Shown in pieces: positions 43,911-52,383 of a stretch of 64,000 nucleotides of DNA. Every line of letters begins with the position of its first letter. Position 1 is the first letter of the stretch. The notes under the pieces were generated by a model that was not told where the DNA came from, did not search any database, and saw only the letters and a program-made list of their open reading frames with translations. A program made the translations under genes and the position numbers. Where the stretch lies: the NCBI RefSeq assembly GCF_003967355.1, contig NZ_BIFH01000047.1, positions 60,338 through 124,337 on the forward strand. The letters run 5' to 3'. Origin of the DNA: Embleya hyalina. GTDB lineage: Bacteria > Actinomycetota > Actinomycetes > Streptomycetales > Streptomycetaceae.

Positions 43911-44267
43911 TCAGCCCGCGGCGATCTTGCGCTTGACCTCGTCCATGTCCAACCCCTGTGCCTGCTTGATCAGATCGACCAGCGCGGCCTCGGGCAGGGC
44001 GCCCGGCTGCGAGAAGACCACGACGCCGTCGCGGACGAGCATCACGGTCGGGATCGACTGGATCGAGAACGCCTGCGCGAGATCGGTCTCCGCCTCGGTG
44101 TCCACCTTCGCGAAGACGACGTCGGGCGTGGCCTCCGAGACCTTCTCGAACGTCGGCGCGAACGACCGGCAGGGTCCGCACCAGGCCGCCCAGAAGTCCA
44201 GCACGGTCAGGCCGTCGCCGGATACGACCTCTTCGAAGTTCTCCTTGGTCAGTGCGACCGTGGCCAT
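43911..44267 (-). CDS. trxA: Thioredoxin
   Basis: A 118-aa thioredoxin with the redox motif WCGPC (Cys30, Cys33), the cis-Pro segment SIQSIPTVML and the usual FWAAWCGPCRSFAP context. The ATG at 44267 has GGGAGGA four or five bases upstream. The C-terminal KIAAG helix is somewhat extended. It is monocistronic as far as the window shows. No thioredoxin reductase is nearby. Confidence 0.95.
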   Translation of the reverse strand: MATVALTKENFEEVVSGDGLTVLDFWAAWCGPCRSFAPTFEKVSEATPDVVFAKVDTEAETDLAQAFSIQSIPTVMLVRDGVVVFSQPGALPEAALVDLIKQAQGLDMDEVKRKIAAG

Positions 44268-44592
44268 GCGTCCTCCCAAACGTTCGTGCCCCGTGTTGTG
44301 TGTACGTGCCTGTCAACAGGCGCGGGGTCGCGGGCATTCCTGGGCTCGCCCCCGGGGACCCGCGGCACTGGCGGGCGCGCGGCATCCGTCGGGCGTGTTC
44401 CGCCGGTACCTACCCCGGGCGACCGGTCGCACACGCCCGGGACGGCGGGGCGCACGTCCGCCGGCCGGCGGACGGTACGACTCCGGGTCCTCGCACCGCA
44501 TACGCCCCGTGACCCCAGCAGTCACACCGGCACCATAGGCTTGTTCGAACCGGCGCAGACCGCCGGTTCACGTGCAGCCGAGGAGTCCCGCC
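44268..44592. promoter_or_regulatory. Divergent region upstream of thioredoxin
   Basis: About 325 bases without a supported gene between thioredoxin (minus) and a small hypothetical gene (plus). It contains a short inverted repeat GCCTGT/ACAGGC at 44308-44321, which may be an operator. Nothing else stands out. Confidence 0.35.
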
Positions 44593-44853
44593 ATGCGCTA
44601 CACCCGCCGCAGCGTCGTCAATCTCGCCCCGGCCGAACCCGGGTGGGACGTCGAGGTGACCAGGTCCGGTGAAGAGCCCGTCCTGTGCCCCGTCATCGGC
44701 TGGGCCATCGTCGTGCAAGACACCAGCGCCGAGGGGCTTACCGAGACCGCGATCGAGCCCGCGTTCGTCTACGACGGCGCGGTGTACACCCCCGCCGAAC
44801 TGGCGCACTCGATCGGTGAGTTGGACTACCAGATCATCGAACCGGAGGAGTGA
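44593..44853 (+). CDS. Small hypothetical protein (86 aa)
   Basis: An 86-aa acidic protein beginning MRYTRRSVVNLAPAEPGWDV and ending DYQIIEPEE. GAGGAG lies eight bases before the ATG, and codon use is typical. No membrane helix, signal or cysteine pattern suggests a function. The tryptophan-rich core (PVIGWAIVVQDT) looks like a compact beta fold. It is a common size for conserved streptomycete hypotheticals. Confidence 0.75.
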   Translation: MRYTRRSVVNLAPAEPGWDVEVTRSGEEPVLCPVIGWAIVVQDTSAEGLTETAIEPAFVYDGAVYTPAELAHSIGELDYQIIEPEE

Positions 44854-44946
44854 GCGGACCGGTCGGGGCGTCCCGGTGGGCGACGTTCGGATCGGGTGGT
44901 CTCGGGCGGTCGGCCCCCGTCGCGACGGCGACGGGGGCCGACCGCG

Positions 44947-45786
44947 TCATCGGGGCGGGTCGGGGTCCCCCTCGGCGAAGCGGGACAGGGCGATCGCGCC
45001 CGCGACGGCGAACACGAAACCGGTCAGCGCGAGCGGGCCGTAGGGGCCCGGGCGGCTGTGGTCGCCGAGGAAGGCGATGCCGACGCCGGCCGGGAGTACG
45101 GTCTCGCCGACCACGAGCGCGGCGGCGACCGAGGTGACCGCGCCGCCCTGCAACGCGATCGTGTACAGCAGGAAGGTCAGCGCGGCGCCGATCACCAGCG
45201 CGTACAGCGTCGGGGAGCCCAGCAGGTCCGGGAAGGACAGGTCGGTCAGGACCCGGGTGGCCAACGCGATCAGGCCGAAGCCGAGTCCGGAGAGCAGGCC
45301 GAGCAGGCGCGAGCGCCACGGTTCGGCGAGCCGGGCGGCGGCCCACCCGGCCGCGCCGAGCAGCGCGACGCAGGCGAGCAGCGACCAGTGGAAGGCGGCG
45401 GGGGTCCGGGCCGGGCCCTCGTGCCCCGCGGAGACGCCGAGCAGCGCCAGGCCCGCGCAGACGGCGGCGACCGCGCCCCACTCCGGGCCGCGCAGCCGGG
45501 CGCCCAGGACCGGTACGGCCAGCACCGCGGTGACCGCGAGGTTGGCCGACTGGGCGGCCTCGACGGCGAAGATCGGCAACTCGCGCAGCGCGACGAACTG
45601 GCAGGCGTACCCGGCCAGATCGAGTCCGGTGCCGAGTACGAACGGCCACTGGCGCAGGGCCCGGGTCAGTACCCGGGGATCGAGTCCGGCCGCGCCCGCG
45701 GTCCGCCGCGCGCCCAGGGCCTGGAATACGGTTCCGACGCCGTAGCAGAGGGCGGCGGCGAGCGCCGCGAGCACGGAGATCACCAC
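44947..45786 (-). CDS. EamA/DMT-family transporter
   Basis: A 279-aa membrane protein with nine or ten helices in two homologous halves, ending in charged DPDPPR. The N terminus LAALAAALCYGVGTVFQALGARRT and the internal SANLAVTAVLAVPVLGARL block are typical of the drug/metabolite transporter family in actinomycetes. GTG 45786 was chosen as start; GTG 45783 is equally possible, and no ribosome site is visible. The substrate is unknown. Confidence 0.85.
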   Translation of the reverse strand: MVISVLAALAAALCYGVGTVFQALGARRTAGAAGLDPRVLTRALRQWPFVLGTGLDLAGYACQFVALRELPIFAVEAAQSANLAVTAVLAVPVLGARLRGPEWGAVAAVCAGLALLGVSAGHEGPARTPAAFHWSLLACVALLGAAGWAAARLAEPWRSRLLGLLSGLGFGLIALATRVLTDLSFPDLLGSPTLYALVIGAALTFLLYTIALQGGAVTSVAAALVVGETVLPAGVGIAFLGDHSRPGPYGPLALTGFVFAVAGAIALSRFAEGDPDPPR

Positions 45787-45854
45787 GGATCGACGGTATG
45801 CGCCGCGCCGGCCCGCGCGGCGCAGGACGAGCCGGGCGAAGGGGTGCGCTTCGG

Positions 45855-46667
45855 TCAGCGCAGTTCGGCGACCACCGCGTCGTTCAGGATCGGCCAGACC
45901 TCGGCGGCCCAGGGGCCGAACTCGCGGTCGGTCAGGCAGACGCAGGCCGCGTCCAGCTCCGGGTCCACCCACAGGAAGGTGCCGCACGCGCCGAAGTGGC
46001 CATATGTGGCGGGCGAGTTGGTGGTTCCGGTCCAGTGCGGCGACTTGGTGCCGCGGATCTCGAAGCCGAGGCCCCAGTCGTTGGGCCGCCGGGTGCCGTA
46101 GCCCGGCAGTACGCCGTCCAGGCCGGGGAAGACCACGGTGGTGGCCGCACGCACGGTCTCCGGCGCGAGCAGGCGCGGGGCGAGCAGTTCGGCCGCGAAC
46201 CGGGTCAGGTCGCGCACGGTGGACACGCCGCCGGCGGCCGGGGAGTCGCCGATCGTGGTCTCGGTCATGCCCAGGGGGGCGAAGACCGCCTGCCGCACGT
46301 ACTCCCCGAAGGGGATGTCGCACGCCTTCTCGATGGTGGCGCCGAGCAGGTTGAAGCCGGTGTTCGAGTAGATGCGCTTGCGGCCGGGGCCGGCGAGCAC
46401 CCGGTCCTCGTCGAAGGCCAGGCCCGACGTGTGCGCCTGGAGGTGGCGGATCGTGGATCCGGGCGGCCCGGCCGGGTCGTCCGGCTCGATCGCCCCCTCC
46501 TCGATCGCGGCGAGCGCGGCGTACGCGGTGAGCAACTTGGTCACCGAGGCGAGCCGGAACGGCTCGTCCACCGGACCGTGCTCGCTCTTGACCACCCCGT
46601 CGCGGGTGACCACGGCCGCGGCGGCCTTCCCGACGGGCCAGGTGTCGATCATGCGCAGGCTGTTCAC
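45855..46667 (-). CDS. Beta-lactamase-fold serine hydrolase (class C/esterase type)
   Basis: A 270-aa cytoplasmic enzyme. The SxxK motif is SVTK (in LASVTKLLTAYAAL), the YxN motif is YSN, and a late HFG (TYGHFGACGTF) stands for the third box. The absence of a signal peptide and the short length point to an esterase or DD-peptidase-like hydrolase rather than an antibiotic-resistance beta-lactamase. GTG 46667 is taken as start; ATG 46652 is an alternative. Confidence 0.88.
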   Translation of the reverse strand: MNSLRMIDTWPVGKAAAAVVTRDGVVKSEHGPVDEPFRLASVTKLLTAYAALAAIEEGAIEPDDPAGPPGSTIRHLQAHTSGLAFDEDRVLAGPGRKRIYSNTGFNLLGATIEKACDIPFGEYVRQAVFAPLGMTETTIGDSPAAGGVSTVRDLTRFAAELLAPRLLAPETVRAATTVVFPGLDGVLPGYGTRRPNDWGLGFEIRGTKSPHWTGTTNSPATYGHFGACGTFLWVDPELDAACVCLTDREFGPWAAEVWPILNDAVVAELR

Positions 46668-46781
46668 GGGAGTCGAGCCTACGGCGAGGCCGTGCGTACG
46701 CCCAACCGAGGGAGGGGATCACGCGACGGGGTGGGCGGTTCGGGTGGGTACGGGATCGGGGGCGGCCGTCGGGTCGTGGCG

Positions 46782-47087
46782 TCAGTCGGTGACCTTGCTC
46801 GGCGGGGCGTCGTAGACGAGGTCGAAGTAGTCCGGGTGCTTGCCGATCCACGCCTTGACGAACGGACACAGCGGCAGCACCTTGTGCTCGCCGGCGCGGA
46901 CCAGGTCGAGCGCGCCGCGGACGAGGGTGCCGCCCACGCCCTTGCCCTCGAAGCCCGGGTCCACCTCGGTGTGGGTGAACACGATCAGGGTGTCGGTGGT
47001 CATGTACTCGGCGAAGCCCGCCAGGGCGCCGTCGACCCGGGCCTCGAAGCGGTGCAGCGCGGGGACGTCCTCGACCTTGATGTCCAT
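46782..47087 (-). CDS. Small GNAT-fold N-acetyltransferase (YjdJ type)
   Basis: A 101-aa minimal GNAT. The acetyl-CoA pyrophosphate loop is EGKGVGGTLVRGAL, and the C-terminal PLCPFVKAWIGKHPDYFDLV is the signature of the small YjdJ-like (YitZ-type) family. The ATG at 47087 has AAGGGAT three bases upstream. The substrate is unknown; members are widespread in actinomycetes. It diverges from the SDR gene. Confidence 0.92.
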   Translation of the reverse strand: MDIKVEDVPALHRFEARVDGALAGFAEYMTTDTLIVFTHTEVDPGFEGKGVGGTLVRGALDLVRAGEHKVLPLCPFVKAWIGKHPDYFDLVYDAPPSKVTD

Positions 47088-47308
47088 GTGATCCCTTCGT
47101 CGCGGTGCGTGCCGACGGGGTCGGGCGCACCGGTTTCGTTCGTGGGCTCCATCCTGCCCCCTTTCCAGCTCCGGACCCGATCGGCGCGGCCGGAGTCGTG
47201 GGTGTGGCGAAGATCGTCCGGGTCGGTTTCGGCGTTGACCTCGTGGCCGACCTGGGGGAGCATGCGCAGATCTGACGCATCGTCATATTCGCCGAGGAGG
47301 CACCTCCC

Positions 47309-48130
47309 ATGCTCGACCCCGAACCCCTCGCCGGCCAGGTCGCGATCGTCACCGGAGGCGGCGCGGGCATCGGCGGCGGGGTCTCCCGGCTGCTGGCCCG
47401 CGCGGGCGCGCTGGTGCTGCTGAACGACATCGACGCGGACTGGGCCGAGCAGGCGCGCACGGACATCGAGACGGCCGGCGGGCGGGTGGAGCTGGTCCTC
47501 GGCGACATCCGGGAGCCGGCGACGGTGGAGCGGCTGCGCGATGCGGCGCTCGCGGCGGGCGGCGCGGACGTCCTGGTGAACAACGTCGGCGACTACCGGC
47601 CCTCGACCACGTTCCTGCGCAGTACGGAGGAGGAGTGGCGGGCGCTGCACGCGATCAACTTCGAACACGTGCTGCGGGTCACGCACGCGATCCTGCCGTC
47701 GATGGTCGAGCGGGGCCGGGGGAGCATCGTGAACGTGTCGACGGTCGAGGCGCTGCGCGGCATCCCGGGGTGTCCGGTCTACTCCGCGTACAACGCCGCG
47801 ATCATCGCGTTCACCAAGTCGCTCGCGGTCGACGTGGCGCGCAAGGGGGTTCGGGTCAACGCGATCGCGCCGGACATGGCGAACACACCACAGACGACAT
47901 ACGAGGCCAAATTGCGCGATCGCGACCCGGCGTTGATCGGTTCGTGGGTCCCGTTGGCGCGATTCGGCGAACCCGATGACTACGCGAAGGTTGTGCTCTT
48001 CCTGGCCAGTGCCGCATCGTCGTATGTGACGGGTCACCTGATCCCGGTGGACGGCGGCACCACGGCCGCCAGCGGGTGGTACGGCAGGGCCGACGGTCGT
48101 GGTTGGACCAACCTGCCGGACGGCGCGTGA
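47309..48130 (+). CDS. SDR-family oxidoreductase with Lys-to-Asn change in the active site
   Basis: A 273-aa Rossmann-fold protein with the cofactor motif TGGGAGIGGG, NNVG in place of the NNAG block and catalytic-site Ser in NVSTVEAL. The motif that should read YxxxK is YSAYN, so the catalytic Lys is replaced by Asn. Either the enzyme uses a modified relay or it is a non-catalytic member. GAGGAGG lies eight bases before the ATG. The C-terminal VTGHLIPVDGGTT is canonical. Confidence 0.9.
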   Translation: MLDPEPLAGQVAIVTGGGAGIGGGVSRLLARAGALVLLNDIDADWAEQARTDIETAGGRVELVLGDIREPATVERLRDAALAAGGADVLVNNVGDYRPSTTFLRSTEEEWRALHAINFEHVLRVTHAILPSMVERGRGSIVNVSTVEALRGIPGCPVYSAYNAAIIAFTKSLAVDVARKGVRVNAIAPDMANTPQTTYEAKLRDRDPALIGSWVPLARFGEPDDYAKVVLFLASAASSYVTGHLIPVDGGTTAASGWYGRADGRGWTNLPDGA

Positions 48131-48210
48131 CGGGAACCTTCGTAGGGTGTTCCGTCGTCGTTCGGTCGCGGTCCGATTGTGGTCCGGCTCTCGTCCGGTT
48201 GTGGCCGGAG

Positions 48211-48235
48211 TCGGGAACCGGGTGACGGTTCCCGA
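48211..48235 (+). terminator. Hairpin downstream of the SDR gene
   Basis: TCGGGAACC (48211-48219) pairs with GGTTCCCGA (48227-48235) around a 7-base loop, about 80 bases after the SDR stop. A modest but plausible terminator in a 250-base gap. Confidence 0.45.
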
Positions 48236-48381
48236 TCGTCGGGATGGCAACAGGACAACGACGGCGCGGCCGAAGGCCGGTCGGGCCGTTCGGATCAGGG
48301 CAGTTCGGCTCGAAACGAGTTCGGGACAACGTGAACGACACGGGTACGACCGGCCGATGCGTCACCGGGGGGACGACGGAC

Positions 48382-49020
48382 ATGGCACGTACGACGGTGA
48401 GGGCCTACCTCAATCTGGCCATCCTGGTCGCCGGGCTCGAACTCCTCGCTATCGGTGTCTGGTTCGTCCTCGAAGGTGTTCGGGTGAACCAGTCCGACGG
48501 GATGATGGTGGTCTACATCTGCGCCGCGGCGGGGCTGGCCTCGGTGATCTGGCTGGCCGGATACCGGCCCAGGGCCGACGAGCCGGTCGAATATCGCGAC
48601 GACCGCGCGCTGCGCGACGCGCAGGCGCGCCTGGACCGGATGGACCCGGCCCGGCTCGCGGAGCACGTGGCCGAACTGTGCGAGCGGGACGGCCTGGCCG
48701 AGGTGGAGACGGTGCGGGTGGTCGAGGACGCGTACGCGGTGGACATCCACGCCAGGCGCGGCGACGGGACACCGGCGGTGCTGCGCTGTCGCAGCGCGGA
48801 CGGCCCGGGCCCGGTGGCGGGCGGCGTGGTCCAGGACTTCGTCTCCGCCCTCGACGCCGCCGAGGAGCGACCCGGCCCACTCCTGCTGGCCACCACGGCC
48901 GGCTGCTTCTCCGCCAAGGCCGAAGCCCTGGCCGCCGGCGCCGGCATCATCCTTCTCGACCGCTCGGCCCTGGCCCACTGGGAATGCGACAAGGAAACCC
49001 CGAAGGCCTTGGCCGCGTAG
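48382..49020 (+). CDS. Membrane protein with degenerate Mrr-type restriction-endonuclease domain
   Basis: A 212-aa protein. Two N-terminal membrane helices (LAILVAGLELLAIGVWFVL and VVYICAAAGLASVIWL) are followed by an Mrr_cat-like domain (about 95-205) in which DIHARR resembles the metal-binding strand. The QxK strand reads RCRS, so the catalytic Lys is lost. ATG 48382 is chosen; upstream in-frame starts have no ribosome site. Membrane-tethered Mrr-like proteins are common in streptomycetes, with unknown function. Confidence 0.75.
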   Translation: MARTTVRAYLNLAILVAGLELLAIGVWFVLEGVRVNQSDGMMVVYICAAAGLASVIWLAGYRPRADEPVEYRDDRALRDAQARLDRMDPARLAEHVAELCERDGLAEVETVRVVEDAYAVDIHARRGDGTPAVLRCRSADGPGPVAGGVVQDFVSALDAAEERPGPLLLATTAGCFSAKAEALAAGAGIILLDRSALAHWECDKETPKALAA

Positions 49021-49113
49021 CCCTTCGATCCTCGCGCCGGAGCGGGCTCCAGCCGCCCGCCCGAGCCGCGAACACCCGGGTGGCCGGGCGGCTTGACGCA
49101 GGACCGCCGGTAG

Positions 49114-49314
49114 ACCTTTTCCCGCGCGCCGGAGGTTCGACGGCACGCGCTCGACGCCGGGTTCCACCGAGCTCTCTCGCTCCCGGACCTGCTTGTCGCC
49201 GCCATCGCGGAACGGCACCGCCTGACCGTGCTCCACTACGACGGCGACTTCGACATGATCGCCGACCTCGCAGGTCGACCCGCGCAGTGGGTCGTGCCGC
49301 CGGGTAGTGCCGAC
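49114..49314 (+). pseudogene. C-terminal remnant of a PIN-domain (VapC-like) toxin
   Basis: About 67 residues (HRALSLPDLLVAAIAERHRL, then LHYDGDFDMIADLAGR and WVVPPGSAD) match the C-terminal half of actinobacterial VapC ribonucleases, including the late acidic DxDxD-like segment. The N-terminal half is missing behind an in-frame TAG, and the normal stop is lost. No antitoxin gene is present. A decayed toxin-antitoxin locus. Confidence 0.6.
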
Positions 49315-49366
49315 CGTCGAGCACCAGGACCCGCCGGCCGCGGTCCCGGGCGTTGCTCGGATCGGG

Positions 49367-50185
49367 TCAGGCGCAGCAGCCTCCGCCGCAGCAGCCGCCT
49401 CCTCCGCCGCCCCCGGCGGGGCGGGGGGCGGACGCGGCGCCGGTCACCGCGACCGTGGACAGCAGCTTCGTGGTGTCGGCGTGACCCGCCGGGCACGTGG
49501 CCGGGTCGTTGGCGGCGGCCATCGGGCGGTTGACCTCGAAGGTCACGTCGCAGGCGCGGCAGCGGTAGTCGTAGCGTGGCATGGGGCCAAGGCTAGTGCC
49601 GCGTCGGGCGATGTTCGCCGCACTCCCCACGTTTCCTGCTCTTCCCGCGTTTCGCGCGTTTCGCGCGTTTCGCTCGATTTCCGTGTTTCCCGACCGGATC
49701 CCGTCCTCGTTCCGTGCGGTGAGCGCCTTGGTCATGAAGACGCGCCCGGCGCCGGGCGGGTCGCAGGGCACCTCTGCCAGGCGTTCCCACCCCTGTTTCC
49801 GATAGAAGTCGGGGGCCTGGAAGGAGATCGTGTAGAGCACACCCGCGCGGCAGCCGCGCGCGTGCGCCTCGTCCTCGGCCCGTCGAAGGATCTCCGCTCC
49901 CAAGCCGCCGCCGCGCAGTTCGGGCGGCAGGAAGAACAGGTCGACGAAGAACAGCCCGAGCGAGGTGCGCCCGGTCGGTCCGCCGATCACCCGCCCCGTC
50001 TCCGAAGCACGGACGAGGACGGCGAGCGGCCTGCGGTCGTCGACTCCGGTCCTGTCGATGTCGAACCGGTCCAGCGCGGTGGAGATCACCGCCGTGTCGG
50101 CGGCTGTCGGGGCATCGGTGACCACGAGGTCGAGGCGGGGGTCGGGACGTGCCGGTTCGGCGGCGGTGGGGTCCGACGCGGTCAC
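49367..50185 (-). CDS. GNAT N-acetyltransferase fused to FmdB-type zinc ribbon
   Basis: One open frame of 272 aa. Residues about 15-165 are a GNAT acetyltransferase (PPELRGGGLGAEILRRAEDE is the acetyl-CoA loop). A basic linker containing NARNARNAGRAGN repeats covers about 165-200. Residues 202-272 are a FmdB/regulatory-type zinc ribbon starting MPRYDYRCRACD and ending GGCCGGGCCA. GTG 50185 has GGAGG five bases upstream. No stop separates the two parts. The zinc-ribbon protein could instead start at its own ATG 49582, but that has no ribosome site, so a fusion or read-through product is likely. Confidence 0.75.
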   Translation of the reverse strand: MTASDPTAAEPARPDPRLDLVVTDAPTAADTAVISTALDRFDIDRTGVDDRRPLAVLVRASETGRVIGGPTGRTSLGLFFVDLFFLPPELRGGGLGAEILRRAEDEAHARGCRAGVLYTISFQAPDFYRKQGWERLAEVPCDPPGAGRVFMTKALTARNEDGIRSGNTEIERNARNARNAGRAGNVGSAANIARRGTSLGPMPRYDYRCRACDVTFEVNRPMAAANDPATCPAGHADTTKLLSTVAVTGAASAPRPAGGGGGGGCCGGGCCA

Positions 50186-50287
50186 GAAACCTCCGGGGTT
50201 CGAGCGGAGGCGGCGCGCGCCTCCGGTGCATCCGGTGACGCTGGGGCGTGGACGCTTCGACGGGCGTCGAACCGAGTACGACGGACG

Positions 50288-51010
50288 ATGAGGGACGTGG
50301 ACATCGAGCGCTCGGACGGGGACGTGGGCGTGGACCTGGCGGCCGTGGCCAGGCTGTTGGCCGACGGGACACGGGCCGCCTTCTGTCTGGCGCTGCTCGA
50401 CGGCCGGGCCCGGACGGCGGGCGAGCTCGCACGGCACGCCGGCATCGCGCGCTCCACCGCGACCTCACATCTGAACCTGCTCGTCGGCGGCGGACTCCTC
50501 GTCGAGGAGCGACACGGACGCCACCGCTACCTGCGGGTGGCGGACCGTCGGGTGATCGAACTGATCGAGAGCCTGGCCGAGTTGGCCCCGCGGCGGCCGG
50601 CCCGGCCGCGATCGTTGTCCGGTTCGGGCCGGCGGCGGGCGCTCGCGGGCGCCCGGTTGTGCTACGACCATCCGGCCGGATCCGTCGCCTTGGCGATCAC
50701 CGACGCGATGATCGGCCGGGGGCTTCTGGCCTGGGAGCCCGAGCCGGGTCCGACCGACGCCGGTAGCGCCTGGCTCGCCGAGCTCGGGATCACCGTGCCG
50801 AGCGGCTCGCGCCGACCGCCGGTGCGGGCGTGTCTGGACTGGACCGAGCGCCGCCCCCACCTGGGCGGAGCCATGGGCGCCGCGCTGTGCGCCCACGCAC
50901 TCACCGTCGGCTGGATCACCCGAATCGGCACGACCCGCGCGCTCGCCGTGACCCCCGCCGGCCGCCGGGCGCTCCACGACCACTTGGGCGTGCGGGCGGC
51001 CGACCTTTGA
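50288..51010 (+). CDS. ArsR-family winged-helix regulator
   Basis: A 240-aa regulator. The N-terminal winged helix (about 15-85) reads LAAVARLLADGTRAAFCLAL, then GELARHAGIARSTATSHLNL, typical of ArsR/SmtB proteins. The extra C-terminal 150 residues, with a late GITVPSGSRRPPVRACLDW, are common in ArsR members fused to a sensing domain; no metal-binding Cys cluster is apparent. ATG 50288 is chosen; GTG 50297 with a nearby purine site is an alternative. It converges on the MhuD-like gene. Confidence 0.88.
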   Translation: MRDVDIERSDGDVGVDLAAVARLLADGTRAAFCLALLDGRARTAGELARHAGIARSTATSHLNLLVGGGLLVEERHGRHRYLRVADRRVIELIESLAELAPRRPARPRSLSGSGRRRALAGARLCYDHPAGSVALAITDAMIGRGLLAWEPEPGPTDAGSAWLAELGITVPSGSRRPPVRACLDWTERRPHLGGAMGAALCAHALTVGWITRIGTTRALAVTPAGRRALHDHLGVRAADL

Positions 51011-51025
51011 CCGACCCCGGCCGGG

Positions 51026-51346
51026 TCAGGCCTTCGGCCCGGTGCTCTGGATCACCTCGAAGGACCACAGAGCCGAGTCGGTGGACGCCGGCTTGGGCCG
51101 CTCGGCACCGTCACCACCACCATGCGCGGCCCGCATGGTCCCGGCCATCCACGCCTGGAAGTCCTCCTCACTGCGCCAGCGGGTGTACACGAGGTACTTG
51201 TCGGTCCCCTCGACCGGCCGCAACAACTCGAACCACTCGAACCCGTCCTGCGAGTCCACCATCCCGGCACGCGACGCGAATCGCTGCTCCAGGGTCTCGC
51301 GCATCTCGACGGGCACAGTCAACGCATTGATCTTCACCACAGACAT
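51026..51346 (-). CDS. MhuD-like heme-degrading monooxygenase
   Basis: A 106-aa ABM-fold enzyme closely resembling mycobacterial MhuD, which degrades heme to mycobilin and iron without CO release. Residues Asn7 (VVKINAL), Trp66 (FQAW) and His75 (RAAH) sit at the same positions as the MhuD catalytic and heme-binding residues. The LLRPVEGTDKYLVYTRW block is also shared. The start at 51346 gives this register; GGGGGA abuts the ATG. No heme-uptake genes are adjacent. It should act on heme in the cytosol as an iron source or for heme turnover. Confidence 0.88.
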   Translation of the reverse strand: MSVVKINALTVPVEMRETLEQRFASRAGMVDSQDGFEWFELLRPVEGTDKYLVYTRWRSEEDFQAWMAGTMRAAHGGGDGAERPKPASTDSALWSFEVIQSTGPKA

Positions 51347-52383
51347 TCCCCCAGTCTGCCCGACCCCCGGGGCTGCCCCGACCGGCCGGGTGTCGCCCGG
51401 CGTTGGGGGGTCCGCCATCGCAGCCCGGGCCGACGCCCGAGCCCGGTCGGCGACGCGGCGCGCGACGGTGGTGGCGCGCCCGCGGGCCGAGGGCCGGGGG
51501 TCGCCGGTGGCGGGGAGCGGGGAGCGGGGAGCGGGGAGCTCCCGACGGCGGGACGGCCCCCGGCGCGGGATGGGCAGCGCTCGGGGGCCGTCGTTCGGGG
51601 GTGGTGCGGTCGGGGGCGCCAGGGGCCTTCGCAGGTGTGGGCGGAGATGGCCGCCCGGGCGTTGGGCCAGGGGTCGGTTCGGTGGAGTGGCGGTTCATGT
51701 CCGCCGGGTTGTTCAGGGTGGTCGCGGCCGAGTATGGAGGCCGGTCACGGTCGCCGTGGTCGGGCTCGGGATCCGGCCGAGTCGGCCGTACTCGCACACG
51801 GCGTTGCGCAGTGGCCCGGCATCGGCCGGCACGTTCGGGTGGCGGTGGCCGGCGAACGGCTTCGACCCGGCGCGGTGGGCCGGGTCTGCCGCGGCCCGCG
51901 TAGTCACGTGCCCGACCCGGGAGTCCGTGTTCGGGGAGGGGCCGGCCGAGGCCGTCGGCGCGATTGCGATCGGCAACACACCGACGACCGGCGCCAAGAG
52001 GGGAACGCTTGTGGCAGACCACGTTCTACGGCGTGCGTGAGTGTTCATGTACGGCCTTCGGGCGCAGGCGGGCCACGGTCGGCGGCCCACGTCGAGAACA
52101 CGATGAATACAATTGCACATGTCACAGGTGACATCCAGATGAAACATCCGTCAATCACGACCAACTCTTGGTTTGGTGACCGGAGTTGTCGGTGCAGGCG
52201 ACGAAGGCTCGTGCGCGTCACCGCCCGACGTCGCCGACAACGCGGCTTTTCTTCCCGGATCCGGTGACCATCGGCGGCCGAGCGACTACCGTCGGCCGCA
52301 GGCGGCCCGGCCGGTTTTCCGAGGCGGTGGTGTCGCCGACGGTCCGTCATGCCCAGTGCACGGCAACGGAAGCGGAGGCTCGC
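51347..52383. other. Gene-poor interval with no supported coding sequence
   Basis: About 1 kb between the MhuD-like gene and the ExaC-type dehydrogenase. Open frames exist on both strands, but none has a ribosome site, family resemblance or balanced composition. It contains a four-run G-quadruplex motif (51512-51536) and a locally AT-richer patch near 52090-52180 (AATACAATTGCACATGTC), which probably holds the dehydrogenase promoter. Confidence 0.55.
51512..51536 (+). repeat. Perfect G-quadruplex motif (four GGGG runs, AGC loops)
   Basis: Four GGGG runs are separated by three identical AGC loops, a canonical intramolecular G-quadruplex on the plus strand. It is built of exact GGGGAGC units, so it can also expand or contract by slippage. 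Confidence 0.8.

Noticed and set aside
45855..46667. Antibiotic-resistance beta-lactamase
   Set aside because: No signal peptide and short length; motifs fit the broad serine-hydrolase family rather than a resistance enzyme.
51042..52040. Plus-strand frame of 332 codons in the gene-poor interval
   Set aside because: It starts antisense to the MhuD-like gene, has no ribosome site and skewed Gly/Arg composition.
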